DNA from: Rostrohypoxylon terebratum
Lineage: Eukaryota > Ascomycota > Sordariomycetes > Xylariales > Hypoxylaceae
Assembly (NCBI GenBank): GCA_022497145.1
Contig: MU385862.1
Coordinates: 496,001-560,000 of the forward strand
DNA length: 64,000 nucleotides
Direction: 5' to 3'
This document shows, piece by piece, positions 35,744-48,741 of the stretch. Position 1 is the stretch's first letter, and each line of letters begins with the position of its first letter. Position numbers and translations under genes: made by a program. Below the pieces are notes generated by a model. That model searched no databases. It saw nothing but the letters and a program-made list of their open reading frames with translations, and had not been told where the DNA came from.

Positions 35744-38208
35744 TTAGGTGCGAACAGTTTCAATACCAGCACCAGATTGAAGAGACGCAACCAATGCAGT
35801 GAGCCGATCAATCTTAGCTGATAGATCTGAGATCTGTACCTCCATATCACTAGGCGCGTCTCCAGCGAAATCTTCAGTGTCCTCGTGTAGAGGCTTCGGC
35901 TTATTGAGTACTTCTGTACTGGTCCGTCGCGATGTTGGCATACGCCGCCGAAACCCTGACCGAGACCTATTGTCGAGCCGATCAAGGGGTGCGATTGATT
36001 GTCTTTTATTAAACGAACTTGACCGTGGACCGCGGAAATTATCGAAACCGTCCGGGTTGACTTTCTTGGTGAACCATTCGTACGCCTTAATTACCCCGAC
36101 AATTGGGGCATGGGTTGCTCGAAGGAGAACAATGCGGCCCTGGCGGAATTTATCGTCTGATGGTAGGAATAGACGCAGAGGTCGAAAGATGGCTAGCGCA
36201 AGGAGATTGAACGGTGCTGTTAACCCAGGTTAGCTTTGAATGAATAATTATGTAACGTTGAGACTCACGGTAAAAGTGCGTCAGCCTATTACTAGTAGAG
36301 GCTTCAAGAACGTATACGCTATACACGTACAGATACTCCTCGCGAGCGTGAGTGATCACCCGAGAGAAACTATTGCTGAGCATACCCGTCAGGGAGCCCA
36401 TGAGCAATATGGAGCTTAGTGTGACGAATATGAACATAAGAGGAGGACCTGCATGCCATCATTAGAACAATTTCCACAAACAGACAGAGAAAGGAACCTA
36501 CCGAATATCGGATCAATGTCATCCATGATGTCAAACCCGACGTAACTAGACCCAAAAAAGATTTTCGTCACAATCATAGCCATGTGCGGGAACGTATACG
36601 TCTCTCTACCAACAAGAGAAAATGTCGTCAGGAATCCAAAGTAAACGATGATAACTAGGATCATAAATTTCAAGAAATCCTTCCCCATCTCCTTAAGACA
36701 AGGGATCAGAGTACCCCAATATGGAGATAAGCTGAGGATAGAGCAGACCCTAGGTACCATAAAAAGGGCCTCTAATGACAAGACATCAAAGGCAATATCC
36801 ACGAGAGTGTAGTCCGCCTTGTATAGGCCGACAAATCCTATTATCAAAGGTTAGTTGGGGCTGGCTCACCTATAGCTAGGCGGGTAAGAGAGGCTGCTTA
36901 CTCAGAACTGCGAAAACAACTCCGATAGCTATCATAATCATATCAAATAGGTTCCAGACGTCGGCGGCATAGAAAATAGACCCGGCATCAATATACTCGC
37001 TAACTTCATCATAAAAGAAGGCAGCAAACCATATGTAAAGCATTATTTCCGATGGCGTGATGGAGTATCGATTCTGTTCAATCAAGACACTGTAGTATAA
37101 CAACAAAAATCCGATGAAAAATGCGACCTCGTAAGCTTTTAGATATTTCGGCACTCGGAGGCGTGAAAAGGGGTCGGCTGTGACGGCGTTGTAGAAGCGA
37201 GGCTTCTTCTCCGAATGAACAGAGAGACGGTCCCAGAAGATGATCTCGCCGTTCCAAATTCCTGTGATAATCTTCTGAACCACATGTTGGCTAAGAAATC
37301 TTTTGGCGTCTGCAATTGCCGCAATTTCAAGGGCGTTAAGGTGTATAAAAGGAGCCGTTGGATCTTCCTCTAGCTCTTCAACATCACTGCTATGTCGGCT
37401 CATAGTCAACTTAGAAATTGATTTAAATAACATGTTTCTTCTCGAGGACCCGGAGCGATTGATCTCAGAATGGTGACCTGGCGAGGAGGATCTAGATGCG
37501 TGATGCAACAAAGATGTCCTCTCATTACTTTCGCCACCATCAGCAGGTTCGTCGCCATTGGCAGAGGAATTGGCTTCATCTGCTTCGTCCGGAATCTCAT
37601 ATAAACAGAACTCAACAGCTTCTCGCTCTGACAAACGGGTTAAAAATCGCCAGGCAACGATTTCGCAGGCATTAGCGCGGGCTTCGCTGATCCCCCGGCC
37701 GTCGTTAATTGCACCGTAATGCCACCGCAAGGCCCTATATTAGTATTAGTGGGGGATCGGGGGATCTAGAGATAGACTCTAGGTTAAGTTCACTATTTCG
37801 AAATGACATGGTCGAGATTCAGAGTCGATTGAATATGAATAGACAATGCGAACGAAGCCTTCATCACGGGAATAAGTATCTTACAGTAAAGCATTGACAA
37901 CAGCAGGATTGGTGACCCGTGTGCTAAGGTGTTCAACAAGGACGCGTAGATCATCTCCGGCTGACGTAGTTCGGAGCTGTTCAAAAGTGCTTGGCATATA
38001 AATTGCGTCGGTGATATATCTATGAATCCGGTAAGTATAAGAATTGAGATAGTGAGCTATACCAGGCTTACAGGGAAAGCTGCTTGACGACATCGCGGAA
38101 GGAATCGTCATGTTCAATATCGGGAAGTTGAGCATCCGGTTGTGAGGAGATGGGCGACAGGCCACGATCTGGCGTCGGTAGACGACGCGACTTTACGCGA
38201 ATTGGCAT
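35744..38208 (-). CDS. YVC1: Vacuolar TRP cation channel Yvc1 (TRPY), 6 exons
   Basis: Ca2+-releasing channel of the vacuolar membrane, opened by stretch and calcium. Exons 38208-38072, 38019-37885, 37734-36902, 36837-36502, 36448-36269 and 36216-35744 give 697 residues with all junctions in phase. The cytosolic N-terminal domain contains ALRWHYGAINDGRGISEARANACEIVAWRFL, a Ser/Asp-rich linker, then HVVQKIITGIWNGEIIFWD. The channel part shows several hydrophobic helices (FFIGFLLLYYSVLI, ADVWNLFDMIMIAIGV, DFLKFMILVIIVYFGFL), a pore-side segment ending GPPLMFIFVTLSSILLMG, and the post-pore helix TGMLSNSFSRV. A basic and Ser-rich C-terminal tail ends in a short coiled coil (SDLSAKIDRLTALVASLQ). 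Confidence 0.92.
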
Positions 38209-40683
38209 CCCTAATGAATGCTTCCGGCCAACTCAATGATATTCGTGAAAGCAAATTTCCATTCCACCATTCCACCAGGACTACGAGCTCACAACATGTC
38301 CGGAGATGATCTGTGGGAAAAAAACAAAAAAAAAAAAAAAAGTGAAACGGGGAAGTGTTTTTGATAAGAGGATCAATGGAAATCAATGGGACAGGGATTT
38401 GTGTGGCCTGGCAGCTGGTAGGTGCTCCAGGGCTCTAATCCTCTAATCCAGGTATTGTACAATACAATACAATACAAGTACTAGTCAGCTAGTAGGTAAT
38501 AATAACCTACCGTTAGATTTCAGCGGATCTGTACCCCGACGTCATGTTTAAATCACCTGGGCATTTTTGCAACCGCGCTAACTTCAACTAGATCTTAGCT
38601 TCGTCCAACCCGGCTTTTTCGCCCAAGGTTCTTGACACAAATATCAAGATATGTCTTGTCACCTTCCTTCGACTTTATTAGTGTAATTATATCAATTGAT
38701 CCATGGATCTCGTTGCAGAAGCTACGCTGCCTGAGGTACTTGCATGGTAGCTCTTACTACTTAGAACCTAGATGGTCGCTGAATCGACTCCATACTCATG
38801 AGGGGTATCAATGAGGGGATTAGTGAAGGGAATATTCCTAATAGTAGGTAGAACTAGGCCCTGGAGTTCTCCTCTACGATCCACGACCTCTACAACTTCA
38901 TCCTTCTCCCCACCGAACTCTTAGTAGCCGCAATCATAATCGTTCCCGGCATGTCAAATGCCGCTACGTTCATGCTACCTTTGCGCCAAACTTCTTAGCA
39001 ATCCAATCACATAGTACGCAGTTCAATAGTCATTAAAAGGCTCCGCGACACAATCCAGTGAGTTCTGGAACGGCTCGACGTCTTCTGCCGCGATTGACGT
39101 GGCGCGTATTATGTCTTTGGGAGACATAACGTGCTCAAGTCTTAGGCCAACCCAGCTAGATAAAGGAAGTTCAACTTGAACGTCTAGGTAGACAATGCTG
39201 AGGTGAAAATGACAGTAAATCGACCAGACTAAACATTGCAAACATGAAATCTAATGACAATGTGTGTCTGAGTTATCATCCTCGAGATTTACCGACTTTA
39301 AACTGAACTTCGAAATACAACCATTGTTACGGAACGTTTCAACTCAGTACCTTTCAAGCCAGCAAGCTTATGTCATGAGCACCTGGTTATTGGATTAAGA
39401 GCCCCTTTTTCACAGCCGCTTGCTCTGTTAGGGTATACACGGCAGCCTGGATATGACATAAATCGGCAACAAGGTATCGGTGATTATGGTAAAAAATGTT
39501 TAATAAAAGCATTTTTTCTCGAACTGAATATGATTTTTTGTTTTAGTATTTAGGCGTTAAATGAAGAATAATGCCTAATATACCTAGGTCCTAGGTATCG
39601 GTGGCATCATTTTCTTAGTTATAGGGTTAACTATATCGTCCTCGTGTTGGTGTTCAAATGTCAGGGGTTTACAGTAGCCAAGTCATAAGTACCTAGTCGC
39701 TACCTAGCCGCTATCCATATATGTCTTATCCTTTGGCATTGCCCCAAAGACCTAGCTAGAGTTAGTAGGCAGATAACTGCAATTGTCTTGGTAACTTAAA
39801 AGAGAAGCTTATCACACGTATAGGTAATTTAGAGGAGTAGCAGCAGAGCTTCGGCTGGTATAAGGGAGGCGTTGGGAAAGCCGATAACGCTGTTCTCTCG
39901 TCATCTCGGGGGTGGAGCTCCGGTCTAATTTATAAATGCCTACTGTAGGATTGTAATATTGATGTTTTCTTTTCTAAGATTTAAACTTTCAAATCTAAAA
40001 CAGAGAAACCCCTCTTATCCTCTTGATTACGTAACCCACCAACACTACCAACATGCTGGTTTGCGATTCCTCAAGAGGGCCGTGACCTTAGTGGGCCTCC
40101 AACCGGTCTGGCTTTAGCAACGATATGATACTTCTCCAACCACTTAGGTCGGACCCGAGACGAATTATGTTAGAACGTGAGAGGTACTATGTAAGTAGGT
40201 TCACTAGAATTAAGTATTCATATCTTTAGCTAATAGCCATGGCTGTCCACAACTAGCGTTCGCTAGTTAGTTAGGTAATTTTTGTCAATGTATGTGATGT
40301 ATTACTTGATTAAAGATCACGGACTACATGTCCCACCACAGTGTCCTAGAAAACAACATCCTTCTTCATAATATACATTAGGAGTATCAGTAGGAGAATG
40401 ACATGTCTCCCCCAAAAGAGTATGTTCTTAGATGTGTACAAGTGAACTGAACAAAACGACATATTCCCAACTCCGAACTTCCTATCCTTCTGGGGCCCCG
40501 AGGCGGCCGCCTTGCCTTGAACGTGTCTCATGATCGTCCATTCTCATAGCTTCATGTCAATCTAAGCAGAGCGTCTCCAAACTCCATCTCGTGTATATGT
40601 ATTCAGAAATGCTTAAAAAAAGGTAGATAACGTAAATAGGCAATGGTAGCGGTGGCGGCGGTATATAGCACAAGCCGAACCAT
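38209..40683. other. 2.5 kb gene-poor region
   Basis: No complete gene seen. A run of about 17 A near 38325-38341. A minus-strand frame ending at 39023 (last 60 codons, EHVMSPKDIIRATSIAAEDVEP) has protein-like composition but no partner exon was found; it may be a relic. A TACCTAGGTCCTAGGTA motif lies at 39581-39597. Confidence 0.45.
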
Positions 40684-41346
40684 TCATTCGGCCGTCCTTA
40701 GGTAATTATGCGTCCGGCGACGATGATCTTCAATAATGATCTCGCGGTCCTCGCTACGTCTTAGCGGGGGCTCGTACCGTCGTGGAGCCTCGATGTACCG
40801 GAAGGTGTCCTGTTGCGGCTGCTCGACCTCGACGTGGTGCGTGTGGTACGGCACGGGCACGCGGACGGGCACGGGCACGTAACGCTCGCGCTCGATGTAG
40901 ACCTCGCGGTCGCGGCCGTGCCTGCTGCTGCTGCGCGAAGACTTGGAGCTGCGGGACGAGCTCTTGGAGGACTTGGATGACTTAGAGTAGGTCGTAGACT
41001 CTTGATCTGCGTCTACGTCCACAGCGATGACGTCGATTTCAGTATCATGCTCCGACGGTGCGTAGGAAGGGCAAGGGGCCGGCGCCGGTATTGGCAATTG
41101 AACCGGTGCTGGTGGAGGAGGCGGCGGTGGTAGAGGCTCGACGATGACTGGCGGCGGTGTGGGCGTAGGCTCAGGCAGGACGAGGACGGGAGGCGGTGAC
41201 GGTTGTGGTGGAGATGCCGGAGGAGGAACAATAGTAGTGACTCGCGTGCGGACGGTTTTGCTGCCGTTTATAGGCGGTTCTAGGTACAAGACCTTCTTGT
41301 ACTTGTGGTAGCGCTTTTCGCGGGGAGCTAGATAATAGGTTGACAT
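40684..41346 (-). CDS. Proline-rich and Ser/Lys/Arg-rich low-complexity protein
   Basis: Single exon of 220 residues, ATG at 41346. Family not recognised. A Tyr/Lys-rich start (YYLAPREKRYHKYKKVLYLEPP) leads into a long proline block (about residues 40-95, with a run of eight prolines), a short acidic stretch (DTEIDVIAVDVDAD), tandem SSKSSKSS/SRSSRH repeats (about 120-145) and a charged tail with VPVPVRVPVP and RRYEPPLRRSEDREIIIEDHRR. Coding is supported by strong strand-specific composition and a long frame across 660 nt. The block pattern suggests a disordered scaffold or RNA/surface-binding protein, but that is a guess. Confidence 0.7.
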   Translation of the reverse strand: MSTYYLAPREKRYHKYKKVLYLEPPINGSKTVRTRVTTIVPPPASPPQPSPPPVLVLPEPTPTPPPVIVEPLPPPPPPPAPVQLPIPAPAPCPSYAPSEHDTEIDVIAVDVDADQESTTYSKSSKSSKSSSRSSKSSRSSSRHGRDREVYIERERYVPVPVRVPVPYHTHHVEVEQPQQDTFRYIEAPRRYEPPLRRSEDREIIIEDHRRRTHNYLRTAE

Positions 41347-42020
41347 CGTGTTAGGCCTTTTGATGCAATAGATAACGTTGATGCAAGTATGTTATTGATG
41401 TTATTGGATAGGTAAGGATGAAAATATAGGCGGATAAGGCGTCAGGTTGGTTATGTTTGATAGTTGAAAGAGAGAAAGCTAACCTGTCGAAGTGTAATAC
41501 CACATGGCGGGGACTGATCTAGATATGGAGGTGACGAGGGTGACGAGATAGGACGATGATCGCGATACCGCTTACGTCACAGATGTCTACGGCTATCTAA
41601 ACCGGATTTTCGATCGATTTTAGCACTGCACAAGCGACGCCAATCTATCGATAAAGTCGTGTACCCAACTGTTTGCAGGGTTTGCACGGTTTACAGGGCT
41701 CTCGGCAATGACCGGGGGCAGTGAAAGTGGATGAAAGTGGGCTTGGAAAGATGGCTGGAGGTAGGCTTGGATGTGGCAGCTGAGTGGTCGAAAAGGCTTG
41801 AGATAGCTTGAAGAGCTTGGAGACGATAATACCGTGTGACCGGTTACGGGGTCAAGGGTCGCTAAAATCAAAAATCGCTTAAGGTCCGCCGCCAAAAAAG
41901 AACAAGTTCTAGAATCTAACCCCTAATAAAACAGCAGAACGGTTCGTTCTTCCAACTAGGTATGCGTACACCGTATATAGCGTCTGAGAGAGACTAAGAC
42001 TAAGATAGAGAACCCGTGGA

Positions 42021-42055
42021 GTCGTGGATTCGTGGATTCGTGGATTCGTGGAGTC
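42021..42055. repeat. 8-bp tandem repeat (TCGTGGAT)
   Basis: About four copies of TCGTGGAT/G in direct order, the last one ending GAG. Confidence 0.85.
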
Positions 42056-45000
42056 GAAAAGCCGAACGGGACGGGAGTGATGGAGATGTTAAGTAGTTTT
42101 CACATTTCAGAGCGGTTGTGTCAGTAGCACACTAACAGCAACCTTGGAACAGCCTAACGCTCATCTCGTGGTGTCCGTGGCAACATCATGATGACCTCGG
42201 GGCCGCTTGGGCTCCCACTTCCCACCCTTTCGCCACAATCTTTTATTCCGGGATGTTGTGAGACCACGGTCAGGACGTATATCTTACAAGGGGTCACGGT
42301 ACAAATGGTATGTACACCCATCCATCCATACCTATTCTACAATTACAGTACTGCGGTATCACGGGCAACCTGCACACGTAGACATTGGCTTGCGAATTCG
42401 CACATTTGCACATTGGCTTGCAGCTTTTACGGGACTTTATTAAGGGGGGGTGGAGAAGTGGGCGACCATCCAGCCATCCAGACAGCTACATCCTCTCCTG
42501 CTCACCCTACTCACTGCAACTTACGTCTGTTTTCTCCGTCTTTCCTGAACAACACCACTTAGGACATGTTTGTTTTTTATTGATTTTCTATCGATATGCG
42601 ATACCAGTACTTGTCCTCATCTCACCCAGTTTCCACCGTTATATGGGTATTTCCTCGTAACGTCGTGACACTGAAAGGCAATATTCTTGGCATTGGTAAA
42701 CAGCACAACCGGCGTAGGGCGGTGTATACCTACAGTCCTACCTAGTAGGTAGCGTTAAGAACCCATATAGATGTGTATACGAGAATACAAGAATTGGTTA
42801 CAGAAATGGTTTACATTACCTATCCAAGTGTTACCTATTTTGAGAAACGTTGCACGGATTATACCCCTTGCGACAGAAGCGTATATACGAGCTCCACGCT
42901 GTTCGTGATCATCTCTTACCTAACCCAACTCCTAGATCGAGCCGCTTAATCCCTTCTTTTATTCTTGATTTTACTACAATTAAACGTCAACATCCTGGGA
43001 CCCAGATCGTCATATTCTGTTGGCAGACAGGATTTAGACTTCATGTTAACCGGTCCAACTGCCCTCCTTGGCATCACCACCTCCCTTACATTCCTTTGTC
43101 ACTGCACAGGATTCTGTAATTCTTTAGCGCTGAATCAGGATCTCGGCTTTTGATTCTAGAAGGATTCCTTCCGATGCATTATCGTTGGCAGTCGAGCTTG
43201 AGTGTTTGAGAGAAAGTAGTTTGAGAAAGTCGCACAACACATGAGAAAAACACATCATAGAAATAGTCTCATCTACCCAGGAGGAAGTCAACTTGCAGAA
43301 TCTATATGAATAGCGTGTGTTTGGACCGCCTAACAGTGCAACAGGGACGAACAAACAATTCCGTACCTTGTTTTAGGAATGAGTTGGCTAGGCAGCCAAG
43401 TTATTGGTCCAATGACTAGTAAATTGAGCGATGACATGGATGATATTGAGGTCATTCATTTGACTAGGTATCCAAAAGTAATCATAACAGCGAAAAGTTA
43501 TCTCTATGTTTTGCAACAGAAAAAGACATGAGTATTGTCACCCTAATCATTATATCATACTTCATGCCACAAAGATTAACCTGCTATAAAAAGGGGTTGA
43601 GTATAAGTGAGCTCTTGATAGCACCTCTTACATACTAACAGTATCATCTATTAAAAATAAAATCTCAAATTTTTACTCACATACTAGCTACGAAATCTTC
43701 CCTCGTGGGAGACAATCTTGGTGACTCGACGATTATAAACAATGAAATGTTTTGTTACCTGGAGAGATAGTTGTGACCCTCCACTAAAGTTACTGCAAGT
43801 TAATTCTCCGTGATGGTGTTGCTTAGCCAATGAAGCAGTCAAAACACAAATTAATTAGGCAGAAAAGGCTCAATCGGCGAACTATTTGGTACATGAACTG
43901 GATGCCGAAAGATCTATCTCCGAGCCTCACTCAAGGGAGGCTCTAGGGCTGCGCCATCATTGTCCTACGAAGTACTGCAACATATCTACCTATCAGTAGT
44001 GTCTGCCTAGGTATTACTCGGGTCGAGAATTAAGCGCTTGGGCTAGAACGCGAGCTCGAACGTGAAACAAATAGTTTCACAATTGACTGGGGGAGTAACA
44101 TCAAAAGCTTGGTCTCGAACATAGAGGCATGTTTCCTGAATCCCAAATCTCGTGAAATTCTCCGAAGTTGTCGTTGATGGTTACGCACGGTATAGACCTA
44201 TCAGAAGAGACGATGGTACGGCATTATCGTTCCATGCAAACCCCGTAAACCTGACGGGAAATTTCGGTTCATGTTACAAGAAGGTGCCTATACGATTAAG
44301 CATCACTATAGTTTGTCTATAACAATTCGCATATCGAGACCGACCGTATAAAGTTAGAATGACGCGAAATGGCTAAGTTTGGTTGTAAGATATCACTGTC
44401 AGCACGAAAGATTCGAGATCTGATGACGTAGCGTATGTAGGCCATGTAGCATCATCCCACTTACGCCAAATCCTTAGCCCTGTCGCTTCCGGCACAAGCT
44501 CTCCCAGATCGTCAACGGAAGGCTTGATGCGAGAAACCCTTTTTGTTCGAAGCGTGTGAAAGGTTCCACAACGGCTGTCGAGGCTGAAGGGACTTGAAGG
44601 GACCGAAGGGCTCGAGAGGACTCAGGGTCCTCCATCGGGGGGGACCCCCAAATCTCGATTCCCGACCAGGCCAGAGCCTGCATGTGAAGGCGCGGGGGGT
44701 TGAGCTGGATCAGGGCTTGCTAGGCTGCTAGGTAGCTTGCTTGCTTGCTTTTCTCGCTGCAGCCACAATCCCCAACAACATATGAGCCGAGCAAAACTTG
44801 CGTTCCCTCGTCGGGAGTGGGAGGAGGGATCCACCACCCAATCAGGGGAGGGTGCCTATACGACACCGCAGCGCTGACAGATTTTCTGCGCTACCCGGTC
44901 CCATTGGCGAATAGGACGTCTATCGGCAGGCTACCGGCTGAGTGGCACGATGCGATAGGACGAATTCTGGATCCTGCCTCGACTCAACGCTGCGCCCGTT

Positions 45001-48000
45001 CCCGTGTCAGACAAGGGATGTTATGCACGACGGGCAGCAGCATGCATGCACATGTTGAGTATATTGCGCCTGGTGTAATGATCTACAGAAAAGCAATGCG
45101 GATGTTTATCAAAAGCAAGCGCCACCTAACTCTACCACTATGAGGTAGGTAGATTACAGGACAAGTGACGCGGGCTTTGCGCGACGTGGCCGCATGGATG
45201 CCAAGTTTTGATCTAGATAGGAAAGTAAGAGATCGAGAATGAGGGCCTCCCGACATACCTAGCTCGTCAAAGGAAAACTGGATAGAAAACAATACCACCA
45301 AGACGTCCGCGACACCGGCGGCCCTAGTGTTGTCCGGCTATATCGTCTGATCATTTGCGGTTCTATTCCCGGGTGCTCTGTCCGAGTGTGGAATATGACG
45401 CCGTTTGCAGTCGGAGGAGACACTTGTGCATAACATCTGTTCCACCGAAGAGGAAGCCCGCACATCCTATCGACGGAATTATGCATTTTCTCCATATATC
45501 AGAGACTACTTCGTAGATCCTCATGATGATGACCGCGACCGTCGCAGATAGGGCTGGTGCCCAATACACCCACTAGCCCGGCTCCCATGTCGCGCGCGAC
45601 GCTCAAGATCATTCCGGGCATGGCGCTAGTACTATGTAGAATCGAGTGGCAAAAACATAATGGTCGCCATGGTGAAAGCTTAGACCGCCGCTTCTTGCCG
45701 GCCTTTGATTGCCTCGATTCTCTCGACGTGCTGCGGGGGGACCGAGGTTTAGCGCATCGCTCTCTTCCATTCGCTACACGTCAGAGAGTCACCTACCGCA
45801 AACTCGAGTCTCGACACTTCGACGTCAAGCTCCAAGAGCTCGTTACCCCTGCACTCCGACCAGGACCTGCATTCGCAATCGAGGAGCTCGCGAGACCCGC
45901 CCGGATCTGTCGATGCTACTGTAGAGGAGGCACCCAGCAACCAAATCTCGGACCGCATAATGGGCCTCCGCGGCCAGGAGTGACACACTCCCCTAGTAAG
46001 TATGATTACTACTTAAAGTCCGTAGGCGTCTGCCTTGTCCACGTATGCAGCGCCTTACTTTTCGGGGGGTCGCGATGGTGTTCTGTTTGCCGCCTCGGCT
46101 GGCTCTCTCTCGCGCACCTTCGCGCACCTTCTCCAGCATTTCCCCTTTCCCTGCTTTCCCTGGGGGCCAGATCACCAACCGGCTCTCTGAGGTAGCGTCA
46201 TGCCGACTATAAATTCTAGCTGTGACGTAATTACCTGGCATATTACTATGACCTCCTATGGCCTCCTTCTTCAAAAAGCCATGCGGAGCTGTTGCGAGCG
46301 ATCGAAATTGTGCACGGCAATCTGTCCTTCCAGAGATCGACTCGTATAAGACGGATCCAGACCATTAGTTCGACGTAATAAGAAGTCTGCTAATCCTTCG
46401 ACGGAATGAGAAGAGGTGCCATCGATTATCAAAAATGGGCTTGTGAACTAGCTGAAGCTCATTAATGATGTAAGCTCTATAGGCTGGATGGCAGAATTGG
46501 AGAGCGTGCCTCAAGAAATCAGTTGGCTTAATTTCCATCGAGAATCAATGCCGAGCTTCGAGGCAAGATAATCCAAGCAAGCACCTCTGAGTAACACGAT
46601 AGCGCGGTTGTGTAGATAGCCCATAGGTAGTCTCCCTACCCATGAAAGTAAACCATTTCATTACCGAGACAGGATCTTCAACGTTCCGCCCAAATGAGCA
46701 AAGTTGAAAATAAAATCGATGTTTAACTCACTAGTATTACCTACCCCTCTTTGAATTGATACTTTAGTGACGGGGATATCTTTCTTTTAGACACCGCCAT
46801 TTTTTCGATACTGAAATGACGACCTCATGTTTGGCCAAGCCCAAATTAGATCATTGGGCACCCCGTCCTTATTTTGGATGGAAGCCGGCGTGTGCTGTTA
46901 GGATGCCCGAAATGATTTGCCCTGACGAATCCTCCTAAGGACTCATCTGAGAGGATGTACGTAATGTTGCACGCTAGTACTCCTGCTTGACGGTCTCGTT
47001 CGTTGAGGATAGACACCTGACATTGGCGGTGCTACACCACACATCCAGTAAATACAAAGGAATTTGTCGCTGATATCTGGGTATGGCACCTTTGCTAGCT
47101 GCTAAATTACATCAGAGAAAATTTCTGGGTTTGATATTCACGTGGATCTTTGTCAAATCAACATGGATGGTAGGAACAATATTTCAAGTTCATACTCAGT
47201 AGTCCGAAATTGGAAGACTTGTAAATCGGCCGTGAAGGGCCCCATCGTCCCATCCAATGGGTCCATGTCACTTCAATCGCTAAATCGTCGATTCAGTTGC
47301 CGTACAGTAGAGCTACTATACTGCGTATGTGCTGTATTTGCCCACTAATAAAGCCTCTCGATGCTAGTGCTTATTGGCGCTATCATCGATGATTTTATGG
47401 AGTTTTATAGCACCTAGGCCGCCAGGCCGCCCGTAGTAGAAGCCCTGGAGAGATCCATGGATCCACTGTCTGCCCAGGACCCAGGTGGATAAGCGGATAT
47501 TTAGTGAATCTACTTCGTACTCCCCCATATAACGTGGGAACGCTGAATAGATCAACTTTTTAATCGTACTATTTTCGATTTTCTAATAATTCAGAATTCA
47601 TACGCTACGCGTTCCTTTGCGCAAAGGAAACAGAACTGTTTAATCCTCTAGCTGCAAGCGTGCGAATTTCATCATGCGATATCGGCCTCTCAAATAAAGA
47701 CGCGATGCTCACACGACGTGTCACTTTCAGACTGTTAAATGGGATGAGAATTGAAGGACGATTGACCCAATAGCCAGAGCGAACTGATATCTTTTATCTC
47801 CAAATAAGTCATCGCCAGGCATCCTGGAAGCTCTCAGTTCTTATCATATGACCATACCCTCCCTGCTGGCAAGCTGTTTCAATCGGCGTTTATAATGAAT
47901 CACATGAGAATTCCATAGGGTGTCAACCGTTACTCACAGGCAGCCGGGTAACTTTCTCTAGGATGCTCATTGGCTTTATATATACGCGATCAATGAAGGA

Positions 48001-48514
48001 GAGGTTTGGAAATGGCATTTCGTATTTCTTGAGTGAACAAGTCTGGCATTGATCATTGATCCAAAGGCACACTGTTGAGCTAGAAGGAGATTACCAATTG
48101 TTTAGTTTCATGAGAAATGTTTCCTAGGAAGCTAGCTCCGACTCCGATAGAAAAGGGTCGTCACCGGCTGCAACAAACAATCCACCATATTGGAGTAGAA
48201 CTAAGCTTTCATATATATGTGTATGATTGGTGAAATAAAACACCATAGAGATAAAGGCATGAATCGATAAACACAATTCCAATCAGACATGATTGCTTGT
48301 TTGTAACCTGCTGCGTCTGCTGTACCACATCCGTCTTCCTGACAGCCAACATGTGAGCCCCTATTCCTTCTACAACTTGGAATCTTATAAAGAGAGTAAA
48401 GACATGGATTCGCGATTCTTAAACTCAAGAGTCATGTTCCTATCTAAGCCTCTACAGGTCGACTAAAGAATAGACCAGAGAACTTCTGTTAACTGTCCAC
48501 TCCGTCGTATCTTA

Positions 48515-48648
48515 TTACATAAGCCATAATATTCCGTCTTCATTTACATAATCACATTACGTAATCTCGTTACCTAACATATCTTATTACATAACTGTAC
48601 AGTTCTTATGTAAGTACTGCTTATGAAAGCAAAACTGGAATTACATAA
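48515..48648. promoter_or_regulatory. Array of seven TTACNTAA octamers upstream of the Rossmann-fold gene
   Basis: TTACATAA at 48515, 48544, 48587 and 48641, its reverse complement at 48606, TTACGTAA at 48557 and TTACCTAA at 48570. Six of the seven are within 105 bp. TTACGTAA and TTACTAA are the known binding sites of AP-1-like (Yap) bZIP factors. Placement 95-227 bp before the ATG at 48742 fits a promoter element. Confidence 0.6.
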
Positions 48649-48741
48649 TACTTCGTAGCTGACTCATGTAATCTCAAAAAGCTGCAAACCGTAACTCTCT
48701 CAACATCTCCACAAAATTTCACCATCAATCAGTCAATCATC

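Larger units (their letters stand above)
41347..48741. other. 7.4 kb region without a recognisable gene
   Basis: Both strands hold only short open frames. The longest, 45557-46195 plus, has composition typical of chance reading (runs of Arg, Pro, Ser, Leu) and no motif. An 8-bp tandem repeat lies at 42021-42055 and GCTTGCTTGCTTGCTT at about 44737-44752. No tRNA or rRNA pattern was spotted by eye. Confidence 0.5.

Noticed and set aside
41620..41895. 91-codon minus-strand frame
   Set aside because: No ATG (opens with TTG), no conserved motif.
45557..46195. 212-codon open frame on the plus strand in the gene desert
   Set aside because: Composition is typical of chance reading in GC-richer DNA (Arg, Pro, Ser, Leu, Cys runs), no motif, no domain, and a comparable open frame exists on the other strand.
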